56,706 bases of DNA from Hormoscilla sp. GUM202 (GCA_005518205.2 RFFC02000024.1:53045-109750); one strand, 5' to 3'; counted from the first letter of the stretch, positions 16,698-27,486 are shown. Made by a program: numbers and translations. Notes: a model not told the origin generated them from the sequence alone.

Positions 16698-19600
16698 ATG
16701 AACAAAAAAGAACCGCCAGCAAAACAGGGACTCTACGATCCGCAATTTGAACATGACGCCTGCGGTGTCGGCTTCATAGTCCATATGAAAGGAAAGAAGT
16801 CCCATGATATCGTGGAGCAGGCCCTGACGATCCTCTTCAACCTAGACCATCGGGGTGCCTGCGGTTGCGAAAAGAACACCGGTGATGGAGCGGGGATTTT
16901 GATGCAAGTGCCGCACAAGTTCCTGACTAAGGTGACTGCTGCGGAAAATATCGCTCTGCCAGAACCGGGTCAATATGGGGTGGGGGCGATCTACTGCTCG
17001 CCAGACCCGGCCACGCGGGCCAAGAGCCAACAGATTTTTGAGAGCATAGTAGCAGAAGAGGGGCAGGAGATGCTCGGGTGGCGCGACGTGCCGACGGACA
17101 ATTCCGAGCTCGGCAAGACGGCCCAAGCAAGCGAACCCTTTGTGCGCCAGGTGTTCGTCAAGCGGGCCCCGGACATCCCTGACGACTTAGCTTTTGAGCG
17201 GAAGCTATATGTCATCCGCAAGCGCACTCACGCGGCGATCCGCCAGGAGGTAGACCCCTATTGGTATGGGGTCAGTCTCTCTTGCCGCACGCTGATCTAT
17301 AAAGGCATGCTGATGCCCGTGCAGGTGGGGCAGTATTATCCCGAACTGCACGATGAGGATATGGAAAGCGCTTTGGCCCTGGTCCATTCCCGGTTCAGCA
17401 CCAATACATTCCCCAGTTGGGAACGCTCTCACCCCTATCGCTATATCGCCCATAATGGGGAAATTAATACCCTGCGGGGCAATATGAATTGGATGCACGC
17501 CCGGCAGTCCATGTTCTCTTCGGAGTTGTTCTCTACGGACCTGAGCAAAGTCCCGAATCTGATTAACATCAATGGCAGCGACTCGGGTATTTTTGATAAT
17601 ACTCTGGAACTCCTCGTCCTGGCCGGGCGATCGCTCCCCCATGCCATGATGATGATGATACCGGAACCTTGGACGGGCCACGAGTCCATGAGCGAGGAGA
17701 AGAAGGCATTCTATAAATATCACTCCTGCTTGATGGAACCCTGGGATGGCCCGGCGTCCGTGGCCTTCACGGATGGCACGACCATCGGGGCGGTACTCGA
17801 TCGCAATGGTTTGCGTCCCTCCCGCTATTACGTGACCAAGGATGACCTAGTCATTATGGCATCGGAAGCAGGAGTGTTGCCCATAGAACCAGAACGAGTG
17901 GCCCACAAAGGTCGCTTGCAACCGGGGCGGATGTTCCTGGTAAATATGGAAGAGGGTCGCATCGTTGCGGACGCAGAAATCAAACAGCAGATCGCCACGG
18001 CCCATCCCTACGGCGAGTGGTTGGAAAAATATCTGGTCTCTCTGGATCATCTCCCCCTTACGGAAGGGGGAGACCGGATGGAGAGTGCAACCCGCATCCA
18101 GCGCCAGATGGCCTTCGGTTATACCTTCGAGGAACTGCGGATGCTGTTGACCCCCATGGCCCAGAATGGGGTGGAAGCTATCGGTTCCATGGGTACGGAT
18201 ACTCCCCTGGCCGTGCTGTCCGATCGCCCGAAATTGCTGTACGATTACTTTAAGCAATTGTTCGCCCAGGTGACGAACCCGCCGATCGATTCCATCCGGG
18301 AGGAGATTATTACTTCGGCGGAGACGACCATTGGTTCGGAGGGCAATTTACTCGCACCAAAACCGGAAAGCTGCCATCTGATCTCACTCAAAACTCCGCT
18401 TATTACTAATGCCGAACTGGCTAAACTCAAGCATGTAAGTCAGGGTGAGTTTAAGTCTAGCACTATCCCCATTCTGTTCGATGCCAAGCAAGGTGTCAAG
18501 GGTATGGAAACGGCGATGTCCGAGATTTGTGGGCAGGCCGACAGGGCGATCGCGGACGGGGTAAATATTATTATTCTGAGCGATCGGGGGGTAAGTCCAG
18601 AACAAGCTCCCATCCCGGCCCTGCTAGCAGTTGCAGGTCTGCATCACCACTTGATCCGAGAAGGTACGCGCACGCGGGTGGGTCTGGTGTTAGAATCAGG
18701 AGAACCCCGGGAAGTACATCATTTTGCTCTATTGATTGGTTTCGGCTGTGGAGCAATAAATCCTTATCTGGCTTTTGAGACGATCGACGAGATGATTCAA
18801 GATCGCTTGCTGACGGATATCGATTATAAGACCGCTGGCAAGCATTATATCAAAGCTGTCACTAAGGGCGTAGTGAAAATTGCTTCTAAGATTGGCATCT
18901 CGACTATTCAAAGCTATCGCGGGGCCCAGATTTTTGAGGCGATCGGGCTAAACAAATCAGTCATAGATAAATACTTCACTGGGACGGCTTCCCGGATCGA
19001 AGGGGTAGACCTGGAAGTGATCGCTACGGAAACGATTTTACGCCACAGTCATGCTTTCCCCGATCGGCCTGCTAAGGGCCATGCCCTGGATGCGGGAGGG
19101 GAATATCAGTGGCGCAAGGATGGGGAACGACATCTGTTCAGTCCGGAGACCATTCATGCTTTGCAACAGGCAGTGCGGGAGGACAGTTACGATCTGTACA
19201 AGCAATATGCAAAGTTGATTAACGAACAGAGTCAAAAGCATTTTACTTTGCGGGGACTGCTAGAATTTAAATCCGATCGCCAACCAGTACCTTTAGAAGA
19301 AGTAGAACCCATTGAGGCCATCATGAAGCGGTTCAAAACTGGGGCCATCAGCTATGGATCTATTTCTCAGGAGGCCCACGAAACCCTGGCGATCGCCATG
19401 AACCGGATCGGGGGCAAGTCCAATACTGGAGAAGGGGGGGAAGATCCCGAACGCTATACTTGGACGAACGATCGGGGAGACTCGAAGAATAGTGCCATCA
19501 AGCAGGTAGCATCCGGTCGCTTCGGGGTTACGAGTCTGTACCTGTCCAAGGCGAAGGAATTGCAAATTAAGATGGCCCAGGGTGCCAAGCCCGGTGAAGG

Positions 19601-21284
19601 GGGGCAACTGCCCGGTCGCAAGGTCTATCCCTGGATCGCGAAGGTGCGTCACTCTACCCCTGGCGTGGGTTTAATATCCCCCCCGCCTCACCACGATATC
19701 TATTCCATCGAGGACTTGGCAGAGTTGATCCACGACCTGAAAAATAGCAACCGCGAGGCCCGTATTAATGTTAAACTCGTGTCGGAAGTGGGAGTGGGAA
19801 CCGTGGCCGCTGGGGTGGCAAAAGCCCATGCAGACGTGGTGCTAATTTCTGGCTTCGATGGGGGTACGGGTGCGTCGCCCCAGACTTCCATTAAACATGC
19901 AGGTTTGCCTTGGGAACTGGGGGTGGCGGAAACTCACCAAACCCTAGTGCTGAATAACCTCCGCAGTCGCATTGTTGTCGAGACTGACGGCCAACTGAAG
20001 ACGGGCCGAGATGTGGCGATCGCGGCCTTGCTGGGAGCAGAGGAATTCGGATTTTCCACGGCCCCTCTGGTAACATTAGGCTGCATTATGATGCGGGTCT
20101 GCCAAAAGAACACCTGTCCGGTAGGGATAGCGACCCAGAACCCGGAACTGCGTAAGAGTTTTACCGGGGACCCCCAAGATACGGTCAACTTTATGCAGTT
20201 CATCGCTCAGGAACTGCGGGAAATCATGGCCCAACTGGGTTTCCGCAGTCTGAATGAAATGGTCGGACGAACTGACATGCTGGAAGCGAAGAAGGCGGTC
20301 GATCACTGGAAAGCCAAGGGTATTGACCTGTCAAAGATCCTCTATCAGCCGGAAGTGGGACCGGAAGTGGGGCGCTACTGTCAGATACCCCAGGACCACG
20401 GTTTAGAGAAATCTTTGGACATGACGGTGCTGCTGGATCTGTGCAAACCTGCCATTGAAAAGGGGGAGAAGGTCAAAGCCACTCTACCGATTAAAAATAT
20501 TAATCGAGTGGTGGGGACAATTCTCGGCAATGAACTCACCAAGCGCCACCCGGATGGACTGCCAGAAGATACTGTGTATTTGCATTTCCAAGGGAGTGCG
20601 GGTCAGAGTTTCGGTGCCTTTGTGCCCAAGGGCGTCACCCTGGAACTGGAAGGTGATGCTAATGACTATTTCGGTAAAGGTTTGAGTGGTGGCAAGATTT
20701 TCGTGTATCCCCCTGCTAACTCTAGCTTTGTGCCCGAGGAAAACATTATCATCGGTAACGTAGCTTTGTACGGTGCTACTTCTGGTGAAGCTTACATTCA
20801 TGGCGTGGCTGGAGAACGTTTCTGCGTCCGGAACTCCGGAGTACATGCCGTTGTTGAGGCGATCGGGGATCATGGCTGCGAATATATGACTGGGGGTCAA
20901 GTCATAGTCATCGGTCCGACGGGGCGCAACTTTGCTGCTGGCATGAGTGGTGGAGTGGCCTATGTTCTGGACGAACGGGGAGATTTTGCTACCCGTTGCA
21001 ATACCCAGATGGTTGATATCGAAACCCTGGATGCAGAAGATCTTGAAACTGTACGTCAGGCAATTAGCAAGCACGCCGAGTATACTAAGAGTCAGAAAGC
21101 CCTTTCCATTCTCGGCGACTGGACAGAAATAGCGCCGAAGTTTGTGAAGGTGATGCCGCGAGACTACAAGCGGGTGATCCAAGCATTGAAGGACGCACTG
21201 GAGTCTGGTTTGAGTGGGGACGATGCACTCAGTGCTGCTTTTGAACAAAATGCTCGTGATGTGGCTCGTATTGGTGGTAGTTAA
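16698..21284 (+). CDS. gltB: Glutamate synthase large chain (ferredoxin-dependent type)
   Basis: Makes two glutamates from glutamine and 2-oxoglutarate, the second arm of GS-GOGAT ammonium assimilation. The 1528-residue protein has the class II amidotransferase domain from the nucleophile Cys22 ([20 protein letters not shown]); a short leader is removed in this family. A central domain, the FMN-binding synthase domain ([32 protein letters not shown]) and the iron-sulfur cysteines in [15 protein letters not shown] follow, then the C-terminal beta-helix ([20 protein letters not shown]). No small GltD subunit is adjacent, and the [20 protein letters not shown] region looks like cyanobacterial ferredoxin enzymes, but the NADH form cannot be excluded. 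No frame damage. Confidence 0.95.
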   Translation: MNKKEPPAKQGLYDPQFEHDACGVGFIVHMKGKKSHDIVEQALTILFNLDHRGACGCEKNTGDGAGILMQVPHKFLTKVTAAENIALPEPGQYGVGAIYCSPDPATRAKSQQIFESIVAEEGQEMLGWRDVPTDNSELGKTAQASEPFVRQVFVKRAPDIPDDLAFERKLYVIRKRTHAAIRQEVDPYWYGVSLSCRTLIYKGMLMPVQVGQYYPELHDEDMESALALVHSRFSTNTFPSWERSHPYRYIAHNGEINTLRGNMNWMHARQSMFSSELFSTDLSKVPNLININGSDSGIFDNTLELLVLAGRSLPHAMMMMIPEPWTGHESMSEEKKAFYKYHSCLMEPWDGPASVAFTDGTTIGAVLDRNGLRPSRYYVTKDDLVIMASEAGVLPIEPERVAHKGRLQPGRMFLVNMEEGRIVADAEIKQQIATAHPYGEWLEKYLVSLDHLPLTEGGDRMESATRIQRQMAFGYTFEELRMLLTPMAQNGVEAIGSMGTDTPLAVLSDRPKLLYDYFKQLFAQVTNPPIDSIREEIITSAETTIGSEGNLLAPKPESCHLISLKTPLITNAELAKLKHVSQGEFKSSTIPILFDAKQGVKGMETAMSEICGQADRAIADGVNIIILSDRGVSPEQAPIPALLAVAGLHHHLIREGTRTRVGLVLESGEPREVHHFALLIGFGCGAINPYLAFETIDEMIQDRLLTDIDYKTAGKHYIKAVTKGVVKIASKIGISTIQSYRGAQIFEAIGLNKSVIDKYFTGTASRIEGVDLEVIATETILRHSHAFPDRPAKGHALDAGGEYQWRKDGERHLFSPETIHALQQAVREDSYDLYKQYAKLINEQSQKHFTLRGLLEFKSDRQPVPLEEVEPIEAIMKRFKTGAISYGSISQEAHETLAIAMNRIGGKSNTGEGGEDPERYTWTNDRGDSKNSAIKQVASGRFGVTSLYLSKAKELQIKMAQGAKPGEGGQLPGRKVYPWIAKVRHSTPGVGLISPPPHHDIYSIEDLAELIHDLKNSNREARINVKLVSEVGVGTVAAGVAKAHADVVLISGFDGGTGASPQTSIKHAGLPWELGVAETHQTLVLNNLRSRIVVETDGQLKTGRDVAIAALLGAEEFGFSTAPLVTLGCIMMRVCQKNTCPVGIATQNPELRKSFTGDPQDTVNFMQFIAQELREIMAQLGFRSLNEMVGRTDMLEAKKAVDHWKAKGIDLSKILYQPEVGPEVGRYCQIPQDHGLEKSLDMTVLLDLCKPAIEKGEKVKATLPIKNINRVVGTILGNELTKRHPDGLPEDTVYLHFQGSAGQSFGAFVPKGVTLELEGDANDYFGKGLSGGKIFVYPPANSSFVPEENIIIGNVALYGATSGEAYIHGVAGERFCVRNSGVHAVVEAIGDHGCEYMTGGQVIVIGPTGRNFAAGMSGGVAYVLDERGDFATRCNTQMVDIETLDAEDLETVRQAISKHAEYTKSQKALSILGDWTEIAPKFVKVMPRDYKRVIQALKDALESGLSGDDALSAAFEQNARDVARIGGS

Positions 21285-21319
21285 AACCTCGCGCTTCGTT
21301 GCGCTTCGTTGTTAGCCTG

Positions 21320-21345
21320 CCGGGGGTTAAAACCCCCGGCTAATA
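21320..21345 (+). terminator. Rho-independent-like terminator after glutamate synthase
   Basis: CCGGGGGTTAAAACCCCCGG forms a perfect stem 36 bp past the stop codon. The surrounding GCTAATAGCTAAAGTC ... GGTTAAAA sequence recurs at 32040-32100 and partly at 49640, so it is also a dispersed repeat. Confidence 0.6.
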
Positions 21346-21404
21346 GCTAAAGTCTGTTAAAAGTAAGTATTTGCAGTTAAAATGTAAGTAAAGGATGTGC
21401 AATT

Positions 21405-21899
21405 ATGAAGTTACTAAAGAAGATGTCATTGAGTCAGCATAAGACATATGGTTTTTTTCTTAAACTTTTTACTGATGGAGTCTTAGATTTACGTGTGTCA
21501 CTTAGCAAGACCTATGGTAAAACAAGTCGCGCTGCGAAGTTAGCTGACAATGTTTGGCGCAATGTTAGCAAGCTAAAAAGTCATTTGGATGATTTGGTTT
21601 GTCAAGAAAATCCCCATGCAGATAATTGTGAAGTACTTAATATTTATTATGGAGACAGGGAATGGAAGGCATTTGATATTGTGACTTCTGTAGCTAAGAT
21701 TAAATTTCCGCAAGAACCAAACACTGAGTTGTTAAATATTTTGGAACTTCCGTTGACTTCCTCTGCGGGGTTGACAAAAGATGAGATGTTTTTGTTGCTG
21801 GAAACGCTAGATACTCTTGACTTGATTATGCGAAAGTATAAGTTGACTAGAGAGGATATTGAACGTGCGGTTATGAAGAAACTGCCGCCTGATGTATAA
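21405..21899 (+). CDS. Hypothetical protein, helical
   Basis: The 164-residue frame begins MKLLKKMSLSQHKTYGFFLK and is rich in charged helices (SRAAKLADNVWRNVSKLKSH; LTKDEMFLLLETLDTLDLIM). Two Cys occur in LVCQENPHADNC. No signal peptide or membrane segment is seen and I do not recognise a family. AT-rich codon use differs from glutamate synthase, suggesting an accessory gene. A plausible AAGGATG ribosome site precedes it. Confidence 0.55.
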   Translation: MKLLKKMSLSQHKTYGFFLKLFTDGVLDLRVSLSKTYGKTSRAAKLADNVWRNVSKLKSHLDDLVCQENPHADNCEVLNIYYGDREWKAFDIVTSVAKIKFPQEPNTELLNILELPLTSSAGLTKDEMFLLLETLDTLDLIMRKYKLTREDIERAVMKKLPPDV

Positions 21900-22231
21900 A
21901 CGAGCGCAATCTTCTGGAGTGGGACCGATACCGCAACTGGGTTTTGCCTCATGATTTTCGCAGTCTCTAGGTAGCCTAAATAGCGTAATTTTGGCATTTT
22001 TAACCCTACTAATAAGTAAGACAACACTCTATAGTGCTTCCTAGAATGGAGCCATCCAATGTACACCTGAAAATGGGTTTTTCTCGCTCCTATGCTCTGC
22101 CTTGGAGCGCTAGTTGGAGGCAGAGCCTCCTATTATAGCCACAGGAGGATCTGCCTCCAAACGACGTTCCCAGCGAGACACGCTCGATCGAGAGTAATTG
22201 CCCGATCGCCCCACGAAGAGGAGTACAAGTC
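21900..22231. other. Intergenic stretch with a palindromic repeat
   Basis: A GGAGGCAGAGCCTCC palindrome near 22115-22130 is followed by CAGGAGGATCTGCCTCC. No gene is supportable. An open frame on the minus strand here (contains LRYLGYLETAKIMRQNPVAV) has some protein-like character but overlaps the 3' end of the gene at 21405 and has no recognisable family. Confidence 0.4.
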
Positions 22232-22483
22232 ATGAAGAGAATTGCGATCGCATCTGATGCTGTGGAGATTCGTTCGCTGTTAGAGCAAGCTAGCGATGAA
22301 GACATTATTTTGCAACTGGTTGATGGCAGAAAATTTATGTTGAGTGCAGTTGATGACTTTGATATTGAAGTCCCTCGAACTCGCCAAAACAAAAAAATAA
22401 TGGCGTTATTAGATGAACGCGCAAAGCAAACAGGAACAATTTCCCTCGTGGAAGTCAAGCAAAGATTAGGTATTATAGACTGA
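22232..22483 (+). CDS. Antitoxin-like small protein
   Basis: The 83-residue protein has a beta-rich front half (DEDIILQLVDGRKFMLSAVD DFDIEV) and a helical tail (NKKIMALLDERAKQTGTISL VEVKQRLGI). This matches small cyanobacterial type II antitoxin-like proteins, where the tail binds a toxin. No PIN or RelE-type toxin follows, so it is solitary here. The toxin link is inferred from the fold pattern only. Confidence 0.6.
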   Translation: MKRIAIASDAVEIRSLLEQASDEDIILQLVDGRKFMLSAVDDFDIEVPRTRQNKKIMALLDERAKQTGTISLVEVKQRLGIID

Positions 22484-22532
22484 CACCCAGGGGTCTTAGT
22501 TTGTGGTAGCGAGCGATCGGGCAAGATGATTT

Positions 22533-22751
22533 ATGAATCAGTATAGCATGATTATTCAATGGTATGATGAAGATAGGCTTTTCTTGGTCACAATTCCAGA
22601 ATTTGCCGATCGGGTAATGATGCCTTGCACTCACGGCAAAACTCGTTCCGAAGCAATTCAGAACGGCGAAGAAGTGATAGAAATGTATTTGGAGGCTTGG
22701 CAAGCAGAAGGTGAGTCCATCCCAGAACCCAGTACGCTGCAAATTGCCTGA
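22533..22751 (+). CDS. HicB-family antitoxin
   Basis: The 72-residue protein matches the HicB partial RNase H-like fold: MIIQWYDEDRLFLVTIPEFA, then THGKTRSEAIQNGEEVIEMY LEAWQAEGESIPEPS. The DNA-binding tail found in longer HicB proteins is lacking, as in many cyanobacterial copies. The usual HicA toxin (about 60 residues with a single catalytic His) is not found on either side, making this an orphan antitoxin. Confidence 0.8.
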   Translation: MNQYSMIIQWYDEDRLFLVTIPEFADRVMMPCTHGKTRSEAIQNGEEVIEMYLEAWQAEGESIPEPSTLQIA

Positions 22752-22881
22752 GGAAGATCGAGTTTCTTGACAAAGCTGCGCTAGTGCAAGATATCATGTA
22801 TAATAAAGAGAGGCGCGATCGCCTGCAAATTCCACCAGTTCGCGAGATAAAATATAGTCACGGGAGGTAATTACAGAAATC

Positions 22882-23235
22882 ATGAGCACGGCAATTGTAA
22901 CAGAAAAACAGTACATTGAAGAACGGGAGGGTTGCTACCGTATTGCTGGAAAGCGTGTTTCTCTCGTAAAAATTGTCTATGCATTCCTAGCTGGACAATC
23001 CCCTGAAAGTATAGTTCAGTCATTTCCTGTACTAACATTAGAAGAGGTCTATGGAGCAATTAAATTATACCTCGCTAATCGAACAGTAATTGATGATTAT
23101 CTGTCCGCTGGTGAGAAAATATTTTAAATGTTGAGACAGTCAGCAAGAGAAAAGAATTCGTTACTATATCAGAAGATAGATTCCAAGCAGACGCAGAATA
23201 CAGAACAGGCGATCGGCTCAAATTTAATGGTATGA
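22882..23235 (+). pseudogene. DUF433 antitoxin-like protein with one in-frame TAA
   Basis: Residues 1-81 (MSTAIVTEKQYIEEREGCYR ... GKRVSLVKIVYAFLAGQSPE SIVQSFPVLTLEEVYGAIKL YL) are a DUF433 helix-turn-helix domain. After GEKIF comes TAA at 23125-23127, and the same frame continues MLRQSAREKNSLLYQKIDSK QTQN to a TGA at 23233. DUF433 proteins normally have this tail, so the stop is internal. The usual partner, a DUF5615 PIN-like toxin, is absent. The 81-residue product may still be made. Confidence 0.75.
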
Positions 23236-23276
23236 TAATTAAGTCAAGCATTTTTTTGTCACATAGATGAATGTAG

Positions 23277-23621
23277 ATGCCTATTACTCCAGAAATACAA
23301 GCTCTCGTTAACAGACTGAACCAGGAACTAAATCAGACTGAGCAAGAAGCGACAGAAGGGCTGAATATAGTCAGACCTCTGTTGTCGCGTTTTCCAGAAA
23401 ATGATAGACTGAACCAGTTCTTCGCTTATTTCAGTAGTGTTCTCTTTTTCGTGGAAGCATCCCAAACCAGACGCATCCAAAATATTGTGGAGAGTATTTC
23501 AGATGCCGATGTAACTGAGGCGGAAATTCAGGAACCTGGGGAAGATTTGTCAACCCTACTAGGTCGAGTGCTGGAAGTTAAAATAGAGGTGAGACTGATT
23601 ATCACTCGTTGGGAGAAATAA
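23277..23621 (+). CDS. Hypothetical helical protein, first gene of a pair
   Basis: The 114-residue protein is almost wholly helical: IQALVNRLNQELNQTEQEAT near the start, an FAYFSSVLFFVEASQTRRIQ middle and VLEVKIEVRLIITRWEK at the end. I do not recognise a family. The stop at 23619 is two bases before the start of the next gene, so the two are probably translationally coupled. Confidence 0.6.
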   Translation: MPITPEIQALVNRLNQELNQTEQEATEGLNIVRPLLSRFPENDRLNQFFAYFSSVLFFVEASQTRRIQNIVESISDADVTEAEIQEPGEDLSTLLGRVLEVKIEVRLIITRWEK

Positions 23622-23623
23622 CC

Positions 23624-23794
23624 ATGCAAGAATTACCGGATGAGCAAAAAATGGATGAACTGCTAGAACTTGCCAAAAATGCTTATGAGAAAGCTAAAAT
23701 CATGTATGAGACAGCAACAGAAATAGCAGAAAAATGGGAAGCCCGGCATGAAGCAAAAAAAGCAGGGAAACAGAAAGCTGGCGTAACTGAGTAA
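23624..23794 (+). CDS. Small coiled-coil protein, second gene of the pair
   Basis: The 56-residue protein is charged and predicted coiled coil (DELLELAKNAYEKAKIMYET ATEIAEKWEARHEAKKAG). It starts at the ATG two bases after the previous stop; a longer in-frame start at 23609 would overlap it. It ends five bases before a truncated, convergent Uma2 gene. Function unknown, possibly acting with the preceding protein. Confidence 0.55.
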   Translation: MQELPDEQKMDELLELAKNAYEKAKIMYETATEIAEKWEARHEAKKAGKQKAGVTE

Positions 23795-23798
23795 GAGG

Positions 23799-24152
23799 AT
23801 CGGTAGGTGAAATTATCTCACCAATCAGTGGGAAACTCTGGGGAAATACTGCTGGTTCGCCAAACTGTTCTAATAGTTCTGATGTCAGATAGGCAACATC
23901 AGGTTTACGTCCCCGTTCAACAGTGCGACAAGGCGCGTCCACATATACTTGTCCTCCTTGTCCACTGGAAACTTTGTAATTTCTCCAGTGAAAGTACAAA
24001 TTACCCTGAATTCTACCATGCTTTGTTGTCATGCCATTTTTCTCCAGTAATTGTCCATCCACCCACTCCATATCTGGAGGGTTGCGCATATAGTCATCTA
24101 GCGTGATGACTTCTGATTCTTTTGAGACAATTGTCGAGGTTACCATTGCCAT
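23799..24152 (-). pseudogene. Uma2-family nuclease, N-terminal fragment
   Basis: Reads MAMVTSTIVSKESEVITLDD YMRNPPDMEWVDGQLLEKNG, TKHGRIQGNLYFHWRNYK, YVDAPCRTVERGRKPDVAYL and LIGEIISPTD. The last two blocks hold the first catalytic residues of the Uma2 PD-(D/E)XK fold. Similarity stops abruptly after SPTD at 23799, where the neighbouring operon begins, so the catalytic E-x-K strand and the C-terminal half are lost. Confidence 0.8.
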
Positions 24153-24279
24153 ATCTTCTCCTTGTTAGTATAATCCTTAGAAGGACTAAAGTCATTACTA
24201 CAAACTGGCAGTCCTGTGCTATATTGGGATAAGGAGCGGATTTGCTCCTATAATTAGGATATCATACTAGATCGCTATT

Positions 24280-24588
24280 ATGGCTAACTGGAACACGACA
24301 GAAGCAATTGAATCCCTGGCCGCCGAAATTGGCGACAAAGTCTACATAGACATCGCTAAATGGCATCTCTACTTAAATGATGCCCATTTACACACAGTCC
24401 TGGCAGAGCAATTCTATCCCATGCTTGCCGATAATAATCTACAAGAAGGCCAGGTGCTACAAATCCTGCAAAATATTCCTGTTAAGCTAGGCGGCGGCAA
24501 ACGGGAAATCCCTCTAGCTGAACTCATTCCCATGCAGGCACAAATGAATCTCATGGATCTACTCGAAGAGTTTCAGCGCCAGATGTAG
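24280..24588 (+). CDS. DUF3181 family protein
   Basis: The 102-residue protein begins MANWNTTEAIESLAAEIGDK and contains VYIDIAKWHLYLNDAHLHTV LAEQFYPML and IPVKLGGGKREIPLAELIP. This matches the cyanobacteria-specific DUF3181 family of unknown function at full length. It converges on murJ with about 50 bp between stops. Confidence 0.85.
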   Translation: MANWNTTEAIESLAAEIGDKVYIDIAKWHLYLNDAHLHTVLAEQFYPMLADNNLQEGQVLQILQNIPVKLGGGKREIPLAELIPMQAQMNLMDLLEEFQRQM

Positions 24589-24639
24589 CTAATTATAATG
24601 GCTAATTGATTATTGCGATTAGCCATTAGCAATTGACTG

Positions 24640-26253
24640 CTACTTAATGAACTTCTGCCGCAGGCGGGACAGAAAGATGTCAACTTCTGATAATTTTAAC
24701 TGGGTGGCAAATAGGAAAAATACCCCTAAGCCGACAGTAGCTGATACGATCAGTTGCAGAAATTGAGTTATCAAGCCTTCTGTACCGAAAATTTGCTCCC
24801 AATATTCAGAAGTGGCGAAGCTGGCAATACCAGCTAACATGCTGCCGACGATCAGAGAGGCGATCGGCAAACTCCATTTCAATAAGGGCAAACCATGCAG
24901 CTTGCGATGTAGTAACCATAACATGGCTACCATGGAAATCACATTCACGCCGACCGTGGCGAGGACTAAACCGGGTGCCCCGAAGCTATTAATCAGCAGA
25001 TAATCGAGCACGACATTCAATGCTATATTAATTACACTGACTCTAAAGGGCGTCTGTCCGTCACCCAAGGCATAAAACACTCTCACTAAAACGTCACGCC
25101 CTAAATAGACAAACATCCCTAGGCCGTAAGCCATCAGCATCGGTGCGACAAATTGGGAAGCACCCCGATCGAAGGCACCGCGTTCGTATACTACCCTCAC
25201 GATCGGGACGGCCAGGACGATCGTCATCGCCCCCAGGGGCAAGGTAGTTAAACCCGTGACGATCAACCCTTGGCGAATTCTCAATTTCAGTTCGGGCCAG
25301 TCATTGGGGTCTGCTAACCGTGATAACATTGGTAACAACGGTACCAAGATCGTATTGGAAAGAATTCCCAAGGGCGTTTGCACTAATAAACCAGCATAAG
25401 CTAAGCCAGCAGCAGTTTGGGGAATGAAAGAAGCAAAGAATAAATCGGTCCAGACATTAATCTGCATCATGCCCGAGGAAAAGGTGGCTGGCCCCATGAC
25501 CTTCAGCACTTCGGTGACCCCAGGCTGGCGAAAATTAAACCTGGGACGTAAGCTGCCTAAGCCCGATCGCCATTGGACAATAAGCTGCATTAACCATTGT
25601 AAGATAGCACCGGTCAGAGTAGACCAGGCTAAGACAACCCCCCCTAGTAGGGCATATTCGGGCTGGATAATTTTCTCCCCCAGGTGCAGGGCTAAGATCC
25701 CTAAGCCTGCAATTAATGCTATACTGGAAAATAAGGGACTGATGGAAGGCAGCCAATATCGATCTGCGGCAGTGAGAGTGCCAAAACCCAGGCCAATTAA
25801 ACCCGCAAGTAGGGCCAGCGGTGCCATGATCCGGAATTGCTGGATCGCGATCGCCCGAATTTCCATCCCTTCTGGGGTCTCAGTCAAGCCCGGTGCCACC
25901 AGATCGATGGCGGGATGGGCAAAGAAGATCAAAGCAATGGTAACGGGCAGTAAAATGCAGCTAACTAAGGTAGTGATGGTTTCTACCAGGGGGGCAGCTT
26001 CTACAGGCTTGCGCTTGGCTAAGGCGCTGACGATCGCGCTGTGGAAGGGTCCATTGATGCCCCCTAGCAACACTAACAGGAAGCCAGGGATAACATAAGC
26101 GTAGGTGTAGGCATCCACGGCGGGACCGACGCCAAAAGCAGCCGCGATCGCTTGCTGGCGTACCAACCCAAAGATTTTACTAATCAGCGTGGCAGCAGCC
26201 ACAATACTGGCAATGGAAACCAGAGAACGTTTCGGCTTCTTTTGTTCTTCCAC
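24640..26253 (-). CDS. murJ: Lipid II flippase MurJ (MviN)
   Basis: A polytopic membrane protein of 537 residues with about 14 helices that moves lipid-linked peptidoglycan precursor across the inner membrane. It opens RSLVSIASIVAAATLISKIF GLVRQ; the SK.FG..R motif and AIAAAFGVGPAVDAYTYAYV are hallmarks, as are GGINGPFHSAIVSAL and the Pro/Arg-containing RVFYALGDGQTPFRVS loop. Length is normal for cyanobacterial MurJ. It is divergent from thiO with 56 bp between starts, so both promoters overlap there. Confidence 0.95.
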   Translation of the reverse strand: MEEQKKPKRSLVSIASIVAAATLISKIFGLVRQQAIAAAFGVGPAVDAYTYAYVIPGFLLVLLGGINGPFHSAIVSALAKRKPVEAAPLVETITTLVSCILLPVTIALIFFAHPAIDLVAPGLTETPEGMEIRAIAIQQFRIMAPLALLAGLIGLGFGTLTAADRYWLPSISPLFSSIALIAGLGILALHLGEKIIQPEYALLGGVVLAWSTLTGAILQWLMQLIVQWRSGLGSLRPRFNFRQPGVTEVLKVMGPATFSSGMMQINVWTDLFFASFIPQTAAGLAYAGLLVQTPLGILSNTILVPLLPMLSRLADPNDWPELKLRIRQGLIVTGLTTLPLGAMTIVLAVPIVRVVYERGAFDRGASQFVAPMLMAYGLGMFVYLGRDVLVRVFYALGDGQTPFRVSVINIALNVVLDYLLINSFGAPGLVLATVGVNVISMVAMLWLLHRKLHGLPLLKWSLPIASLIVGSMLAGIASFATSEYWEQIFGTEGLITQFLQLIVSATVGLGVFFLFATQLKLSEVDIFLSRLRQKFIK

Positions 26254-26309
26254 GAGTTAAGCTGAGATAATGGCTAATGGCTAATTGTATCCTGGCAAGC
26301 TGAGTAACA

Positions 26310-27398
26310 ATGAGTTCATCTACTGACATCCTGATTATCGGCGGGGGCTGGATCGGTCTCGCGATCGCGATCGAGTTAAAATTGCGTGGGATGCGCGAGG
26401 TACGAGTCTTAAGTCGCAGCTTTACCGAAGCCGCCGCCCATGTCGCTGCGGGCATGCTTGCGGCCCAAGGTGAAGGCATTCGGACAGGTCCCATGCTTGA
26501 CCTTTGTTTGCGCAGCCGGGCTATGTATCCTGACTGGACTAGCAAGTTAACAGCAATTACTGGGGAAGACACGGGATATTGGTCCTGCGGCATTCTCGCC
26601 CCAGTCTACGAGATTCCCGATAACATTACCACTACATCGGATGCCGAATGGCTAGATAAAAAGGAGATTCATCAATATCAGGATGGTTTGGGTGCAGATG
26701 TGGTGGGAGGTTGGTGGTTTCCTAAGGATGCCCAGGTTGATAATCGCAGGGCTTTAGCGAAAGTGCTGCAAATGGCGGCCCAAGAATTAGGGGTGGAAGT
26801 ACGCGAGGGGATAGAAGTAAAAGAAATCCAGCAGCAGCAAGGACAAGTTATCAGTCTCCAGACCAACAGGGGAGAACTGCGTGGGTCTCACTACATCCTC
26901 GCAACGGGTGCTTGGTCGGGTCAGTTATTATCCGTGCCCGTCTATCCTAAAAAGGGGCAACTTTTCTCGGTACGAGTGCCAGAATCATACCAGGAACTGC
27001 CCCTACAACGAGTGTTATTTGGTCCCAATACTTATATCGTGCCCCGCCGGGATGGTTTGATTGTAATTGGTGCGACTGCCGAGGATGTAGGCTTCAGTCC
27101 CCACAATACCCCAGAGGGAATGCAAGCATTGCTAGGGCGGGCAATTCGTCTTTTTCCAGTGCTCAAATATTTTCCGATCCAAGAGTTTTGGTGGGGATAT
27201 CGACCTGCAACTCCAGATGAATTGCCAATTCTCGGTCCCAGTCCTTGGCAAAATTTAACCCTTGCAGTCGGTCATTACCGCAATGGCATTCTTCTCGCAC
27301 CCGCGACCGCGAACTTAATTGCCGATTTTGTTTGCCAGCAAAAGTCAGATCCTCTGCTGTCACATTTTCGCTGGAATAGGGTTTCTCTCCGTTCGTAG
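26310..27398 (+). CDS. thiO: Glycine oxidase ThiO
   Basis: An FAD enzyme that oxidises glycine to iminoglycine (dehydroglycine) for the thiazole half of thiamine. The 362-residue protein has the N-terminal dinucleotide fold (DILIIGGGWIGLAIAIELKL), the substrate domain (DGLGADVVGGWWFPKDAQVD) and the C-terminal FAD-binding region (WWGYRPATPDELPILGPSP; GHYRNGILLAPATANLIADF). It is a stand-alone ThiO, without the thiazole synthase fusion seen in some cyanobacteria. Confidence 0.92.
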   Translation: MSSSTDILIIGGGWIGLAIAIELKLRGMREVRVLSRSFTEAAAHVAAGMLAAQGEGIRTGPMLDLCLRSRAMYPDWTSKLTAITGEDTGYWSCGILAPVYEIPDNITTTSDAEWLDKKEIHQYQDGLGADVVGGWWFPKDAQVDNRRALAKVLQMAAQELGVEVREGIEVKEIQQQQGQVISLQTNRGELRGSHYILATGAWSGQLLSVPVYPKKGQLFSVRVPESYQELPLQRVLFGPNTYIVPRRDGLIVIGATAEDVGFSPHNTPEGMQALLGRAIRLFPVLKYFPIQEFWWGYRPATPDELPILGPSPWQNLTLAVGHYRNGILLAPATANLIADFVCQQKSDPLLSHFRWNRVSLRS

Positions 27399-27486
27399 TC
27401 AGCACGAAGCGTGCTTGCCATCGCAATTTGTTAATAGCGCTACGCGCACTAGCTGCTGCGCAGCAGTTCGTATACATAAACGCAAT
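27399..27486. repeat. Short palindromic repeats after thiO
   Basis: AGCACGAAGCGTGCT and TAGCGCTACGCGCACTAGCTGC TGCGCAGCAG-type palindromes follow thiO immediately. They could terminate transcription and belong to the same intergenic palindrome class as 27789-27901. Confidence 0.45.

Noticed and set aside
20484-21248. 254-codon minus frame opposite glutamate synthase
   Set aside because: Shadow of a long, well-conserved gene on the other strand.
25424-26098. 224-codon + strand frame opposite murJ
   Set aside because: Codon-phase shadow of the hydrophobic murJ gene, basic and low complexity, no family.
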